Source of the DNA: Haliotis asinina | Taxonomy: Eukaryota; Mollusca; Gastropoda; Lepetellida; Haliotidae | Assembly: GCF_037392515.1 (NCBI RefSeq) | Contig: NC_090283.1 | Location: 14,951,501-15,015,500, forward strand | Direction: 5' to 3' | Length of the DNA stretch: 64,000 nt | Part shown: piece by piece, positions 10,621 to 21,916 of the stretch | Layout: each line of letters opens with the position of its first letter | How positions within the stretch are numbered: position 1 is the first letter of the stretch | The notes under the pieces: generated by a model | Told to the model about the DNA's origin: nothing | Seen by the model: only the letters and a program-made list of their open reading frames with translations | The model's database searches: none | Position numbers and translations under genes: made by a program

Positions 10621-10935
10621 AGGCTGATAACGTACAGTAAAGCACACTTGCTGATAACGTAAACTGAGGTATACAGATTGATATGTTCAGTAGTGTATAC
10701 AGGCTGATAACGTACAGCACTGCAATGTATAGAGGCTGAAAACGTAAATGTACAGTAATGTATACAGGCTGATAAAGTACACTAAGGTATACAGGCTTAC
10801 AAAGTACACTGAACAATTTGAAACATTCAGCAATGTACTGAGGCTGATAACGTACATCACTGCAATTACAGTAATGTACACAGACAGTAACGTACACTGA
10901 AGTATACAGGTTGATATCTTACAGTATAGAAGCTG
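10621..10935. repeat. 27-bp minisatellite, right part
   Basis: It has the same AGGCTGATAACGTACAGTAA-like units as 3797-4500, with more decay. Removing LINE copy A joins the two parts into one array. Confidence 0.85.
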
Positions 10936-11014
10936 ATATATGTTTCATGACATGTGCGCAGCGTTCAAAATAACCGCCCACCTAGGGACCAAGCGTCGGT
11001 TTTTATTGTGTTAT

Positions 11015-11400
11015 CAAAGAAAGTCCATACAGTAGACAAAACAAACTTTAGCCTGTCAAAGTACGTCCTTCACACAGGAAGACTAGACCAAGCAAGCTCT
11101 AGGCTATAGGTGTTGTCAAAGTAATTTCTGCATATACAAATCAAGCTTTAGGCTACACCTATTGTCAAAGTAAGTCCTTCATACAGGTAGACTAGTCAAA
11201 ACACGCTTCAGGCTAAAGGCTTTGGGAAAGTAAGTACTTGATATAAAAGTACAAAGACATGCTTTATGCTATAGGTTTTGGCAATGTAAGGTCTTCATAC
11301 AGAAAGACTAGAGAAAACATGCTTTAAGCTATAGGTTTTGGCAAAGTAAGTAATTCACACAGGAAGACTGCACAAAACCCAATTAAAACGCTCTCTGTAA
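11015..11400. repeat. About 60-bp degenerate tandem repeat
   Basis: Six or seven units recur, each with TTGTCAAAGTAAGTCCTTCA, then CAGGAAGACTAGACAAAAC and CTTTAGGCTATAGG. Spacing is about 60 bp with indels. No coding role is visible. Confidence 0.8.
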
Positions 11401-12116
11401 GGCCAAAGTCATGGGTATTTAGAAAGCAAACCACAGACATTAGGCTCTCAAAGTCAATTTCCCATTCATGAACACAGTAATTATGAGATATTAGGCTCTC
11501 TGTATTGTAAGAGTCAGTTTCTCGCATGGTAAATGTAAAGCCTGGAAAATTTAAGGCTCTCATATTTCGCACTGCGGACTGAACGACACAAACATTCGGC
11601 TTTCAGTGTTGTCAAAGTCAGGGTGATATGATAGCAAAATGCAATTCATACTGATAACACTGACCTACTTTGGCTCAAGTATAAAACTGATAACAACTGG
11701 AACTTGAAGAAAAAAGAAAAAAATGTCTTGAGACAAGATAAAATGCCTAGACACATAATGCGCTGTCAAGTGACAAGTATTTAGACTTTGAACATTGTGT
11801 TCACCTCCATAATTTCACGTCCTGCTGGAGACCTTGTTTTTCTCAGAGAAATGCACTTCCTGAACTGCTTATCAGACAACATATCATATATGCTTATCAC
11901 CTTCACATGGATTCCATGGTAACTGTATGATGAAATTATCTGTCGTGAGAAGATAATAATTCTGTTCATCAATAACAGCTGAAAATGTATGAAGTCAAGC
12001 ATAGCTGACATTTTGATAAGTTTGACCAAACGCACAAGCATCAAATGTGTTGTTATCATGCCATTTGTTATTGGCTTATGTATGTGTGGTGTTAAAAGTA
12101 ATATATTTAGATTCCC
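11401..12116. other. No gene recognised
   Basis: The first part (to about 11620) continues motifs of the preceding array in eroded form (GGCTCTC...AAAGTCA). The rest is AT-rich with no motif I can support. Confidence 0.4.
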
Positions 12117-12400
12117 TGTGAGATGAGCTTTCATTTGATACGTCACATGGCATATTTATCGACAAAAATATACGTGTGTATAATCATTTTAATGATTTTA
12201 GCAGCCATCTTGAAATTGGTGGCCATTTTGAAAATGCCAAAGTGCATGATATCAACATATTGAGAAACTCTGTGAGATGAGCTTTCATTTGGTATATCAC
12301 ATGGCATAATTATTGACAAAATGTTTGTGTGTATAATCATTTTAATGATTCTGGCGGTCATCTTGAAACTGGCGACCATTTTGAAAATGCCACAAGGTAG
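12117..12400. repeat. Tandem duplication, about 154-bp unit
   Basis: Two adjacent copies start at TGAGATGAGCTTTCATTTG (about 12117 and 12272). Each ends in a CCATCTTGAAA...GGCCATTTTGAAAATGCCA segment. The copies differ at several sites. A minus-strand open frame over both is a by-product. Confidence 0.8.
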
Positions 12401-12616
12401 AATTTGCAGAACTTTTGTACTTTGCACCTGGCAATGATATTCTGAAGCTTTTCTGAAAAATGCAGCTTTCTACTATTTTTGTCCAATGTAACCTACTGTT
12501 TGTGTCTAATGCTCCTGGCCTATATTACAAACAACCCCAGAAAGATAGACCAGAACCATGTACTGTTGGCTAGATTCCCAACCTTGGGTGAGAACTAGGT
12601 CATAGTACCAGGTACG

Positions 12617-13570
12617 GTACGATTGGCGTTTAACATCACGTTGACTTCAGACAAAGACAAACGTGAGCTCGTGAATCATGTGGGCCGTGCTATAGTCAAG
12701 AAGACCACCATAAAAATTATGAGGTGCTTAGTATAGCCGACAGCGATGTGTGTTACTTTTACACAGACCTATGGAAAAGTGCAGGAAAACGCGCCAACAG
12801 CGTGTAGCAGGGAATTGGTGAATCGAGTAGGTCATCTATCGGGTATGTCCTCTCAGCAGAGGAGTTAACCAAACTACCGGATAGTGAAGAAGCAATCGTT
12901 AATGTGTATGGGAATAGTTTCTGTATCCCACTAGACTTTGAGTTGCTAAGTGACCAAGCACCGTTTTACCAAGCCGCATTGGGTGACAGGCTGGAATACA
13001 AACTCATGTTCAATGATTACAGCAAAGTCGTGTATTACGCCAAACAGTGATGAGGGTAGTTACGAGATCAACAAAATATCGTTTGAGTGGCTAGTCCAGA
13101 TCTTATGTGACAGATTCGAAATCAGTACTCTGTACTCTGGAAAAATGTACATCCTGTACGATAGGATAAGGCGACATAGAATGATCGTTCGTGACAAGAG
13201 CGACACTGTAGGGAATATCAACATGAACGTGCCGGCGCTATCGATGGACGGTATTTTGAACATACCCATGGAGGAATATGGTCCATTCAAAAGGGACAGC
13301 AAGAAATTTTTCAACCCAGGAATCACCAAAGTTGAAGTGACTATAGAGGGAGTGCCTAATCAGTTATTTAACCATTAAATGAGAGCATATCGGCAGTGGG
13401 GTGAAATAATGAAGCGACCAGCAATCAAGCGAAACTCGATAGTCAACAACGTCAGTGACCTGGATCTATCCTCCGTTCATATCGATGATTACTTAACAAC
13501 AATGTACTTGTTATGTTTGGATATGAGGTCGATAGCTGATAACACTCAACACGGTAGTGGGCTGTTATAA
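12617..13570 (+). pseudogene. Polinton/adintovirus-like major capsid protein, degraded
   Basis: This fragment resembles the double jelly-roll capsid family I know from Polinton-like elements and adintoviruses of marine invertebrates. Short landmarks are RELVNHVGRAIVKK (12660-12705), VYGNSFCIPLDFELL (about 12905-12950), FEWLVQILCDRFE (13080-13120), NINMNVPALSMDGIL (about 13218-13262) and TKVEVTIEGVPNQLF (13327-13371). Reading needs several frame changes (the frame switches before 12900 and again near 13043), and an in-frame TAA lies at 13376-13378 before the C-terminal piece (13379-13570). It is clearly non-functional. The C-terminal end of the domain seems missing. Family assignment is from motif memory; a profile search would decide it. 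Confidence 0.65.
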
Positions 13571-13635
13571 GGAGGATACTTAAAAAAATATATCCGCCAT
13601 ACTGGATTTATGACGTCATCAACACCTGAACACCC

Positions 13636-13860
13636 GGTGTGTTTATTTTTAGAAAATGAGTCACTCCTATCTATTGTATATTGAGATCTGTTATATCAAC
13701 AATTGGTGTGTTTATTTTTAGAAAATGAGTCACTCCTATCTATTGTATATTGAGATCTATTATGTCAACACCTGGTGTGTGTATATATAGACCATGTTGT
13801 ACATGGGTTTTCCCACATCGTATTTTTAGACTCTGGTGGGTATATAAACCCCACCAAACA
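13636..13860 (+). promoter_or_regulatory. 69-bp repeats carrying TATA boxes in the Polinton-like element
   Basis: GGTGTGTTTATTTTTAGAAA starts at 13636 and again at 13705, in 69-bp units. A third start at 13774 diverges into GGTGTGTGTATATATAGACC. A second TATA box, GGGTATATAAACCCC, lies at 13838-13852. The arrangement between two structural pseudogenes suggests a promoter region of the element. A GT splice-donor-like AAGGTAAGT follows near 14068. Confidence 0.45.
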
Positions 13861-15209
13861 GTCCCAAGTAATACTCAGTTCAACCTTTGAAGTCGCTAGT
13901 GGATATACATTGAAGTGATTTCACACATTGTGGATATTTCTCATTGGATTACAACCCTCTCTGGATTATACTGTGTGCGATTCACTGGATTTAACCCTAT
14001 ACTGTGTGCATTTCACTGGATATATATTTTCATCAGCCTCTCTACTATACATCAACAGAACATCAAGGTAAGTTACCCTTCACACATTGGTACAAACAAC
14101 GCCATGATTCCATGAACAGCTCGATTCACTCATATATCCATTGTATCCAACAGCACACATATTTCCATGAAATATCCAGGTATGTCCAGTATTAAGAACA
14201 TATCCAACAACCCATCATGTCTAGATGTTTAGAGGAGTTGGGACAAGTAACCCATTCATATAAAGAAACAGATTGATTCATAGTGTACTCCAACAATGAG
14301 TGAATCGTTTGCCCACCCGTGAGTCCGACCTACAGCCATTCAAAGCTATGTTTACGATCCACTGAAGGAAATCCGCTCTCCCGATCAAGCATGAAGATTA
14401 AGAAAAAGGTGTATAATGATAAATAGGTAACTTCACATAAATGTTCCCAAGTGTCCATGTTAATCCTGGTTTCTTTCATTTATTTGGTGACAGCTTCCGA
14501 GTGAGGTGCCCAGTGTTCCTCTCATTCTGCCATAACATTGCTTCTCCCTACGCTCAATGAACAGAGAAGCATTACGGCCTCCACGCCCAAGCATTCGTGA
14601 AACTAGGGCACAGATTGCGTCCTCCGCCGCCATTTTGAAACCCAATTACACTACTGATATTATAAAAATGAAAATTGTGAAAATCATAGTTATTATGCAT
14701 GCAGAATATTAGAATCCCTGTAGAATGAGCCACAGATGTCACAAAGCTTGTTTTGGTGTTTAGATAGGTGTGAACAGTCGTTCACAACACGATACACAAT
14801 ACATCATCTAACACGAGGGTTTAAACATATGAAAGTGAACAAGCATTACTGCTTATGTTAACTCCTATCCAAATTCAACATGAAATGACAGATTTGATTA
14901 TGGTATAAATCTTTTGAAATAAATACATCAAATACAATTACAATGTATTCTCTAAGTGGTCATAAGGGTGTCTCCATTGTTGAAATCAGATTTAATCATA
15001 TTCCTAAGAACATTGTATCTTGCTTATATTATCATGGACTGTTTTACACAGGGATAAAGTCTTCCTTCAAATGTGGTATCCAGGTTACATGTAAAAATAC
15101 ATCTTAATATATTGTGACGGAAATAGCATTTTCAATCCACAAGAATAACATGGGCTGACTATTCTGTTTCCGGTGTTTTCTACATCGTGAGACGGATTGA
15201 TTTGCTACA
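13861..15209. other. Inter-gene part of the Polinton-like remnant, little recognised
   Basis: Around 13900-14050 the motif CACTGGAT(T/A)TA is repeated several times. On the minus strand at 14460-14633 a short frame begins in a YY1-like context (AAAATGGCGGCGGAGGACGC) and reads MAAEDAICALVSRMLGRGGR before ending after 57 codons; it could be a first exon of unknown type. Nothing else is identifiable. Confidence 0.35.
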
Positions 15210-15803
15210 ATGAGAACATTTTGTTTCAAAGAAGCCATAATAAGTGGGCAGACGGGTTGTGGCAAGACCATTTTCATACTGGATTTGTTGGGTGGGTACT
15301 ATAAATACGTATTTGACAAAATTATCATTTTATGTCCTACTATAGACATGAACAAGACTTACATAGATAGATCTTGGGTGATGACGGACCCGGACGTACA
15401 CAGAGTCAACCTGGATACACGCCTATATGAGTATTTAATTTTTTTTCACAACCAATTTAAAGGAAAACCGACGTTCATCCTGGATGACTGTAGCGCTAAT
15501 AGATAGATAACAAAGATGAGAGACATGCTATTGTGTTTAGCGTTTTCAGGCAGGCACACAAATCACATTATCTGGGTGCTGACACAAAAATTCAACTCGG
15601 TGTTGAAAGATTTGAGGGAGCAGACGTGATGGGTGGCATTATTTTACTGCAAGGACTGGGATTCGTTCAAGGAGTGCTTGAGAGAGAATGATGTGATGAG
15701 TAAACTAGACCAGGAACGGGTGAAGAAACAGCTCGCTGAAAATAAATATGCTAAGTTCCTGTTGAAAACTGACCAACCAGTGGATTACCAAGTAATAGTT
15801 TAA
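15210..15803 (+). pseudogene. Polinton/adintovirus-like FtsK/HerA packaging ATPase, with stops
   Basis: DNA-packaging ATPase of the Polinton type. The Walker A motif is ISGQTGCGKTIFILDLL (about 15240-15290). The Walker B-like TFILDDCSA lies at 15473-15499. Downstream in the same frame are LAFSGRHTNHIIWVLTQKFN (about 15538-15597), KDLREQT and the C-terminal LLKTDQPVDYQ. Two in-frame stops interrupt it: TAG right after the Walker B region (15504-15506) and TGA after REQT (about 15627). The start at 15210 is the first Met; whether it is the native start is uncertain. It is an old copy, not expressed as one protein. Confidence 0.8.
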
Positions 15804-15928
15804 TTTAAATTAATTTTTTTAAATAAAAGTAAATTTTAGTAATGTTTTGGTAATGTTTTAGTAAATTTTAACAATGTTTTGGTAAATTTTAGTAATGATT
15901 TTGTAAATTTTAGTAATGTATTAGTACA

Positions 15929-16306
15929 ATGTTGTTTTTCGAAGTTGTAGTCTTGTATAACCTAACCCTGTATTTAGTGTGTGTTGGTTATTATTTCTTA
16001 AAAATTAAAACAAGATTACTATATTTTAAAATAGAGTGTGATGATTTACTGGAACAGATGTTAGTTGTAGATGAACAAAAGGACAACAAGCAGCGAGACA
16101 GACTGGTAACACTAGTTGTGGGTGGTAAGGCAAAACAATATTTAGGCCATAACATAACTGCTGATAAAATTCAGAAAATGTCAGATGAGGAAATTAATAA
16201 ATTATACACTAGGTATGATGCACAACTCGGGGCTGAGATGACAAAAGTTATAGGTTCTACTATTACCCAGATTTATACCAGTGACGCATGTCACCAAGAA
16301 GAATAG
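15929..16306 (+). CDS. Small Polinton-associated protein, 3' end cut by LINE copy C
   Basis: 125 codons. The N-terminus (about residues 5-25) is hydrophobic: VVVLYNLTLYLVCVGYYFL. The rest is charged and includes GGKAKQYLGHNITADKIQKM, EEINKLYTRYDAQLGAEMTK and a C-terminal IGSTITQIYTS. I recall similar KLYxRYExxLGAxMTK proteins beside the packaging ATPase in invertebrate Polinton/adinto-like elements, function unknown. The last codons and stop fall exactly where LINE copy C begins (16306), so the native C-terminus is probably lost. Between the ATPase and this ORF lies a short AT-rich repeat (AATTTTAGTAATGTTTTGGT-like, 15830-15920). Confidence 0.55.
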   Translation: MLFFEVVVLYNLTLYLVCVGYYFLKIKTRLLYFKIECDDLLEQMLVVDEQKDNKQRDRLVTLVVGGKAKQYLGHNITADKIQKMSDEEINKLYTRYDAQLGAEMTKVIGSTITQIYTSDACHQEE

Positions 16307-16871
16307 TGAGTGAGTGAGTTAATATTTAAACGTCACATCGGCAATATTTCAGCCATATCGTGACGAGAACATTTTGATATTGAAATGAAATATGTATACA
16401 TTATAAACACCTGTCGTCAAAGGACAGTAAAACAACTAGAATATCACAGTTACAATTAAAACTAGTGTGGAGAGTTAAAACAAATACCACTATTTGGACA
16501 ATACAATATAAAATAACCGACAGATCGCCAAGATCACCAACAACTGAGGGTAGATCACCATACTAGGGACCATGGGGACTTACATTACTTTCGCTACCTG
16601 CATGGACCCTAGCTGGATTTACACCATGCCCTCAGCCGTTGGTGATTGTAGGAAAATGTAGCCGAAATTTAAAATGACAAAAATACTACGTTTAAAAAAT
16701 TGGTCAGTTTAGATTTCACTTTGAAAGTTTTGGTACTTCCGTGTCCTCTCAGGGGGACAATAATTTTACGCTACTTTAACCCCCTTTGAGGATACAGCCA
16801 CTAACAATCGCAGTTGACAATTCTTACCACCTTGGTTAAAATATCAGCTTTCTATTTACAAAACATATTAT

Positions 16872-19800
16872 TCAAAATTTATGTAATAATTCTATTTCCT
16901 TTAAAAATTCAATGATTAAATCATAATTAACATAAAAAAGATCCTTCATAGTTTTTACATGAAAATATTTCTCCCTTGTGATGGCAAAATCAATACAGTC
17001 AAGCAAGATATGCTTGACCGTAATTCCTTCATCACAAGGGATAGAAAACGGAGGATCCTCACCTTGAAGTATATATTCGTTAGTGTATCTAGTTTGGCCA
17101 ATACGAGATCGTCGCATAACAACCTCCTCAAATCTGGACTGACAACCCAAGTGGGTGTAACCAATATAGGGTTTTATTTCATGTAATTTATTAATACCCA
17201 CTTAGGTGTCCCACCTCTTCTGCATTAGATCACGGATATAAGAACTAATTGTAGCTTTATAGTCTGAGTATGGAATCAGAAGTGGTGTCACAGATTTGTT
17301 GAGCGCCGCCCTAGCAGCAAGATCGGCCATTGTGTTGCCAGAAATGCCAACGTGGCCTGGTAACCAACAAAAGACGATGTCGTATTGGCCAGTAGCAAGA
17401 TCATTATATAACTCCATAATTTCTATTAAAAGTGGATGTTTACAAGATACGTTTTTAATTGCCTGAAGGCAAGAAAGAGAGTAAGAAAAGATGATATACT
17501 GTTTATATTTAGGATGTCTTTGAATATATTTAAGAGCTGATAAGTATTGCGTTTGCTTCTGCTGTAAAAATAGAGCTATCATTGGGTATTCTAGAAGAGA
17601 TTGTTCTGGATCCAATGACAGTGGCACAAGCTACTGCGCCACCATCCTTGGACCCATCTCTAAATAAGGATTTGCATGTATTATATTTATGTTTTAACTG
17701 AATAAATTCTTGTTTATATTGTAGTTCATTAGTATCTGATTTTTTAAACATTGTCAGTGTTAGGTCAACTTGTGGCCTCACCAATTGCCAAGGGGGAGAA
17801 GAAAAAATCCGAGAAGGAGAAATATTCTTCAGCGCAAATCCAGCAGCAGAAATGACTTGCTGGATTCTTATTCCAAGAGGTGGAAGAAGTGAAGGTTTGT
17901 TATTATACAAATCCTCATACAGAGGATTAAAAACGCAGTTATGAGCAGGATTGGATTCATTAGAATATAACTTTGTGATATATTGTAAAGACAATTTGAT
18001 ACGGCGAAGTTTTAAAGATGGTTCATCGGCCTCAACGTAGAGACTGTCAATGGGAGATGTTCTGAAAGATCCAAGACAGAGCCTCAGACCTTGTGATGTA
18101 CAGAATCTAATAGCTTTAGGTTGCTTTTGCAGGCTCCACCATACACAATGGAACCGTAATCAAGTTTCGATCGAACCAGAGATCTATAATGGTGAAAGAG
18201 GGTAGTTTGGTCCCCTCCCCACTTTGAATTAGAAACAACTGTTAACAAATCAAGCGCCTTCAGACATTTGGCTTTGAGGTACTTAATGTGGGGCAGAAAG
18301 GTTAGATGCGAGTCAAAGATGAGACCAAGAAATTTAGCCTCCTTCACAACTTTGATGGGTGTGCCATTTAATGATAATTCGGGGTCTTTATGGGGTTTGT
18401 TTTTCCTACAAAAATGTATACAATTCGTTTTAGTTTTAGAAAATGTAAACCCGTTTTCCAGACACCATTTATGAATTTTGTTTTGACAAATTTGTAACTG
18501 TCTCTCAATAGTTCGCATATTTTTACCACGGCAAGAAATATTAAAATCATCCACAAATAATGATCCATCAATTGAATCACTTAAAACCTTTGAAAGACTA
18601 TTTTATTTTAATACTAAATAGCGTGACCGACAGAATACTGCCTTGTGGGACACCCTGATCCTGATTATAATGAGCAGACAGGGCTGAACCCACTCGGACT
18701 TGAAATTGCCTGTCGGTTAAAAACTGTGATATAAAGAGAGGCAAACGACCTCGCAAACCAAAATCATGTAAATCCTTTAAAATGCCATGCTTCCACGTAG
18801 CATCGTATGCTTTCTCAAGATAAAAAAATATAGATACTGCGTGTTGTTTGGTGATAATAGCATTTTTGACGAAGGATTCTAAACGTACTAAATGATCAGT
18901 AGTACTTCTGTTCTTCCGAAAACCACATTGAATATTTGTAATGAGGTTACTAGTTTCCAAATGCCAAATTAATCTGTTATGTACCATCCGTTCCATGGTT
19001 TTACAGACGCAGCTGGTTAAAGATATCGGTCTGTAATTTGATGGATCCGTGTGATCCGGGCCAGGTTTTGGTATTGGCACTACAATAGCATTACGCCACG
19101 AAGGAGGAAAATATCCAGACGTCCATATTTTGTCAAATATATCCAAATGTGTGGCCAGACATGGTTCAGGCAAGTGTTTCAATAGCTGGTAATGAATATT
19201 GTCATCACCTGCTGCAGTATCATGAGCTTGATCAAGAGCTGTGTGGAGCTCACGAAACGAAAACACTTCATTATAGTCTTCACCATTATTGGAATTGAAA
19301 TTAACTTTTGTTTTTTCCTGGTGTTTCTGATACCTCTGAAACTCAGGAACATAATTTGCTGATGATGAGTTTTTGGCAAGAGTTTCGCCAATTTTATTTG
19401 CAATGTCCGCTTTGTTAGTGACTAATTTGTCACCATCTTTAAGATGGTGAACAGCGGATTTTGAACCTTTGCCTTTTATTCGCTGAACCATGTTCCACAC
19501 CTTAGACATGGGTGTACGTGAATTAAATTTTGAAACATAATTCCTCCAAGATTGACGCTTGTTACGTACGTCGTGCCTTAGCACTAGTGATTTTAACGTT
19601 GTTGAAGTTATGAACAGTAGGATGTCTGCGAAAATATTTTTCTGCTTTCTTCCTACGTTTTCTTGCCTGTTTGCATTCGTCAGTAAACCGTGGTTTACGA
19701 ATATGAGGAGTTGCAAAGGACTTAGGAATGGTTTGATCAGCAATTTCATTCAGTTGTGTTGAGAACATCAAGATGGGATCTGGTACATTACTGCAGTGAT

Positions 19801-20525
19801 CAGGTGTTAATTTTTCAACGCATAATTGCTCATATACAGGCCAATTTGCCTAAGTGAAATTCCACCGGGATGAAGGTGGATTGTCACCTGGTGCTATAGA
19901 TTTCAGGAGCGTAGGGAAGTGATCGCTTCCGCAAAGGTCATCATGTACAGACCATTCAAATTCATTGACAATGTTCGACTCTGTGAGAGTTAGATCAAGT
20001 GCAGAATACGTTCCAATGGCTGGATGCAAGAAAGTATTGGAATCATCATTAAAAACACATAAATTATTATCGGAAATAAAATCTTCAATAACTCTCCCTT
20101 TATTGTTTGTATTTGTACTACCCCATAGAGGGTTGTGCCCATTTAAGTCGCCCATAATGATGCAGGGCTTTGGGAGCTGGTCATACAAACTTTGAAGGTC
20201 AGTTTGACGAAGAACTGATGAAGGTGGTACATACAGTGAGCACAAAGGTCAGCCGGATAGCAACAGCTTGAACAGTATTCAGCGGAACGGCACTATGAAT
20301 CATGTCCTGTCTGACCAGGATACTAGATCCTCCTGTAGCTTTGTCCCCGTGGGGAGAAAATGAATGGTAGCAACTATATTGTCTTAAGTTAAAAACATCA
20401 GTATGTTTCAGATACGTCTCCTGTAGACACAATGCTGAAGGTTTAAAGTCCTGTAACAATAGAAGAATCTCATTATAATTCTTCCTAAGTCCTCTGCAAT
20501 TCCATTGTATTAGTGTATCCGTCAT
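16872..20525 (-). pseudogene. LINE copy C ORF2, multiply frame-shifted
   Basis: All domains remain in pieces. Endonuclease: IQWNCRGLRKN and CLQETYLKH at 20199-20525, IMGDLNGHNPLWGS at 19850-20245. Linker and reverse transcriptase: 18598-19749 (SNYRPISLTS, GVPQGSILSV) and 18084-18554 (DDFNISCRGK). RNase H: 17530-17994 and 17202-17627 (LPGHVGISGNTMADLAA). The C-terminal Cys/His motif is at 16872-17201. At least six frame breaks and a TAG-type stop near 17200 show long decay. The start ATG at 20525 overlaps the ORF1 stop as ATGA. Confidence 0.85.
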
Positions 20526-21171
20526 TTAGGATGTGTTATTGGTGACAGTTCACGACCATTTTTCTTAGGAGAATGGCTCCGAGAGCGGGTTGTCAGAGGA
20601 AGTGGCACCTCCATGTCATCTAAAAGATTAAATCTGTTTACAAGTGATACAGAGCCTCTTTGTCCCTTAGGAAGACGGTCACTTGTATTTTGCTTCTTAG
20701 AGTAATCTACATTTACATTCTTCTTTTTGATAACCGGTGCAGGTGCTGTTTGAGTTTCAGAGGATTGTGAAGTTTTTCGTGAGGAAGAAACAGAAGGAAG
20801 ATCCTGAATACTCATAGGTGTCTGAGCTGTCAGCCAAGTCAGGTCTGTTTGGCAATCAATAGATTTAGTGGAAGGTCTCATCACCTCTGCATATGTTGAC
20901 TTACCTCTCAATACAGTGCTACCAGATGGTGTAGCTGAAGTTGCCAGTTTCCTTGCTTCTGAAAAACTTATGTTCTTCTCAGTTTTAATACGTTGGACAC
21001 TCATTTCAAACTGCCATACCGGACATTCTTTAGAAGACGACATGTGAGATCCAGAACAATTTACACATTTGATTTCAGACGAACACGTGCTGCTGTCGTG
21101 ATCTTTACCAGCACAGCATGAACAAGAAGCATGATTCTTACAAGTGTTCTGCCCATGGCCATACTTCTGAC
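20522..21171 (-). pseudogene. LINE copy C ORF1, C-terminal part
   Basis: It carries the last zinc-knuckle residues (SSSKECPVW), the Ser/Thr-rich tail and the terminal SPKKNGRELSPITHPK. The upstream CCHC knuckles lie at about 21040-21170 on the minus strand and are interrupted at 21171 by the CACTA-like insertion. The N-terminal part continues at 27281. Confidence 0.8.
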
Positions 21172-21184
21172 CACAGCAAAAATA

Positions 21185-21480
21185 ACTTGGTTTCCGTTCT
21201 TGCGGAAACCTGATGGATACTGGGTAATGTAGGTTTCCGCTAGGTTTCAGTTTCAGGAAACGCGCAATGAGAGTTTCCGCATAGTTTCCACAACTGAAAC
21301 TAACAAGTCTTAGTTTCCGTCATGTTTCCGTCAACTGAAACTGTAGTTGGAAGTTTCCATTTAGTTTCAGTTTACTGAAACCTTTATAGCTGGAGTGAGT
21401 AAGTTTCTGGTCTTGCGGAAACCTTGTGGATCTTGGGTAATGTAGGTTTCCGCTAGGTTTCTGTACAAGGAAGATGACAA
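21185..21480. repeat. Left subterminal repeat block of the CACTA-like element
   Basis: GGTTTCCG, GCGGAAACC(T)GATGGAT, TAGGTTTCCGCTAGGTTTC and TTCAGTTTACTGAAAC units recur in both orientations. One unit is repeated almost exactly near 21190-21245 and 21405-21465. Confidence 0.85.
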
Positions 21481-21674
21481 TGAGAGTTTGCTTAGTTTAG
21501 AAAGCTGAAAAATGTTGTATTATCTTGTTATATTTATTACATATTTATTTGAACAAAAAACAAACGCTGGAAATATTATGATCCAACTGTTTCATTTCTT
21601 AGAAAAGCTCACATTTTAATGCAACAGGGCAGTTGCAGTAGTACACAATTCGCTGTATTAAGAAACTGGGGCGC

Positions 21675-21916
21675 TCAGAGAAGAGTAACAGAATTCTCTG
21701 CACACAAGCATTGCTCAGGAAGTAGGCACACTGAATGAATACGAGCTAGCCAGTACACAAAGTGCTTTGTTCTTCTGTAGATGTTTGTTGGTGTATGCGA
21801 GTCCTGGTTAATATCTGGCGAAACATCTGAATCCGAATCAATCAGGCTCTCACATTGTGGTGGTAATAGCTCGCAAACCTTGAATGTGCTGTTAATATCT
21901 TGGTCACTGTCAGTGT
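21675..21916 (-). other. Candidate exon, acidic, minus strand
   Basis: It lies inside the CACTA-like element. A good acceptor (CCTTTTCCTTTCCAG) precedes a frame reading DTDSDQDINSTFKVCELLPP, then SLIDSDSDVSPDINQ, to a stop. Acidic Ser/Asp clusters are the only feature. Candidate upstream exons on the same strand are 22450-22489 (ATTTACAG acceptor, GTAAGG donor, contains ATGGATTGTGG) and a leader near 23513-23580 with a GTAAGT donor. The phases I tried do not join cleanly to this exon, so no gene model is claimed. Confidence 0.35.

Noticed and set aside
14460..14645. PIF/Harbinger-like first exon
   Set aside because: The resemblance (basic stretch then ER-REKQCYGRM) is too short to name a family; kept only as a remark.
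18268..18474. Plus-strand frames inside LINE ORF2 regions (also 33832-34260, 58704-58940, 60048-60386)
   Set aside because: They are antisense shadows recurring at the same place in several copies, with no independent motif.
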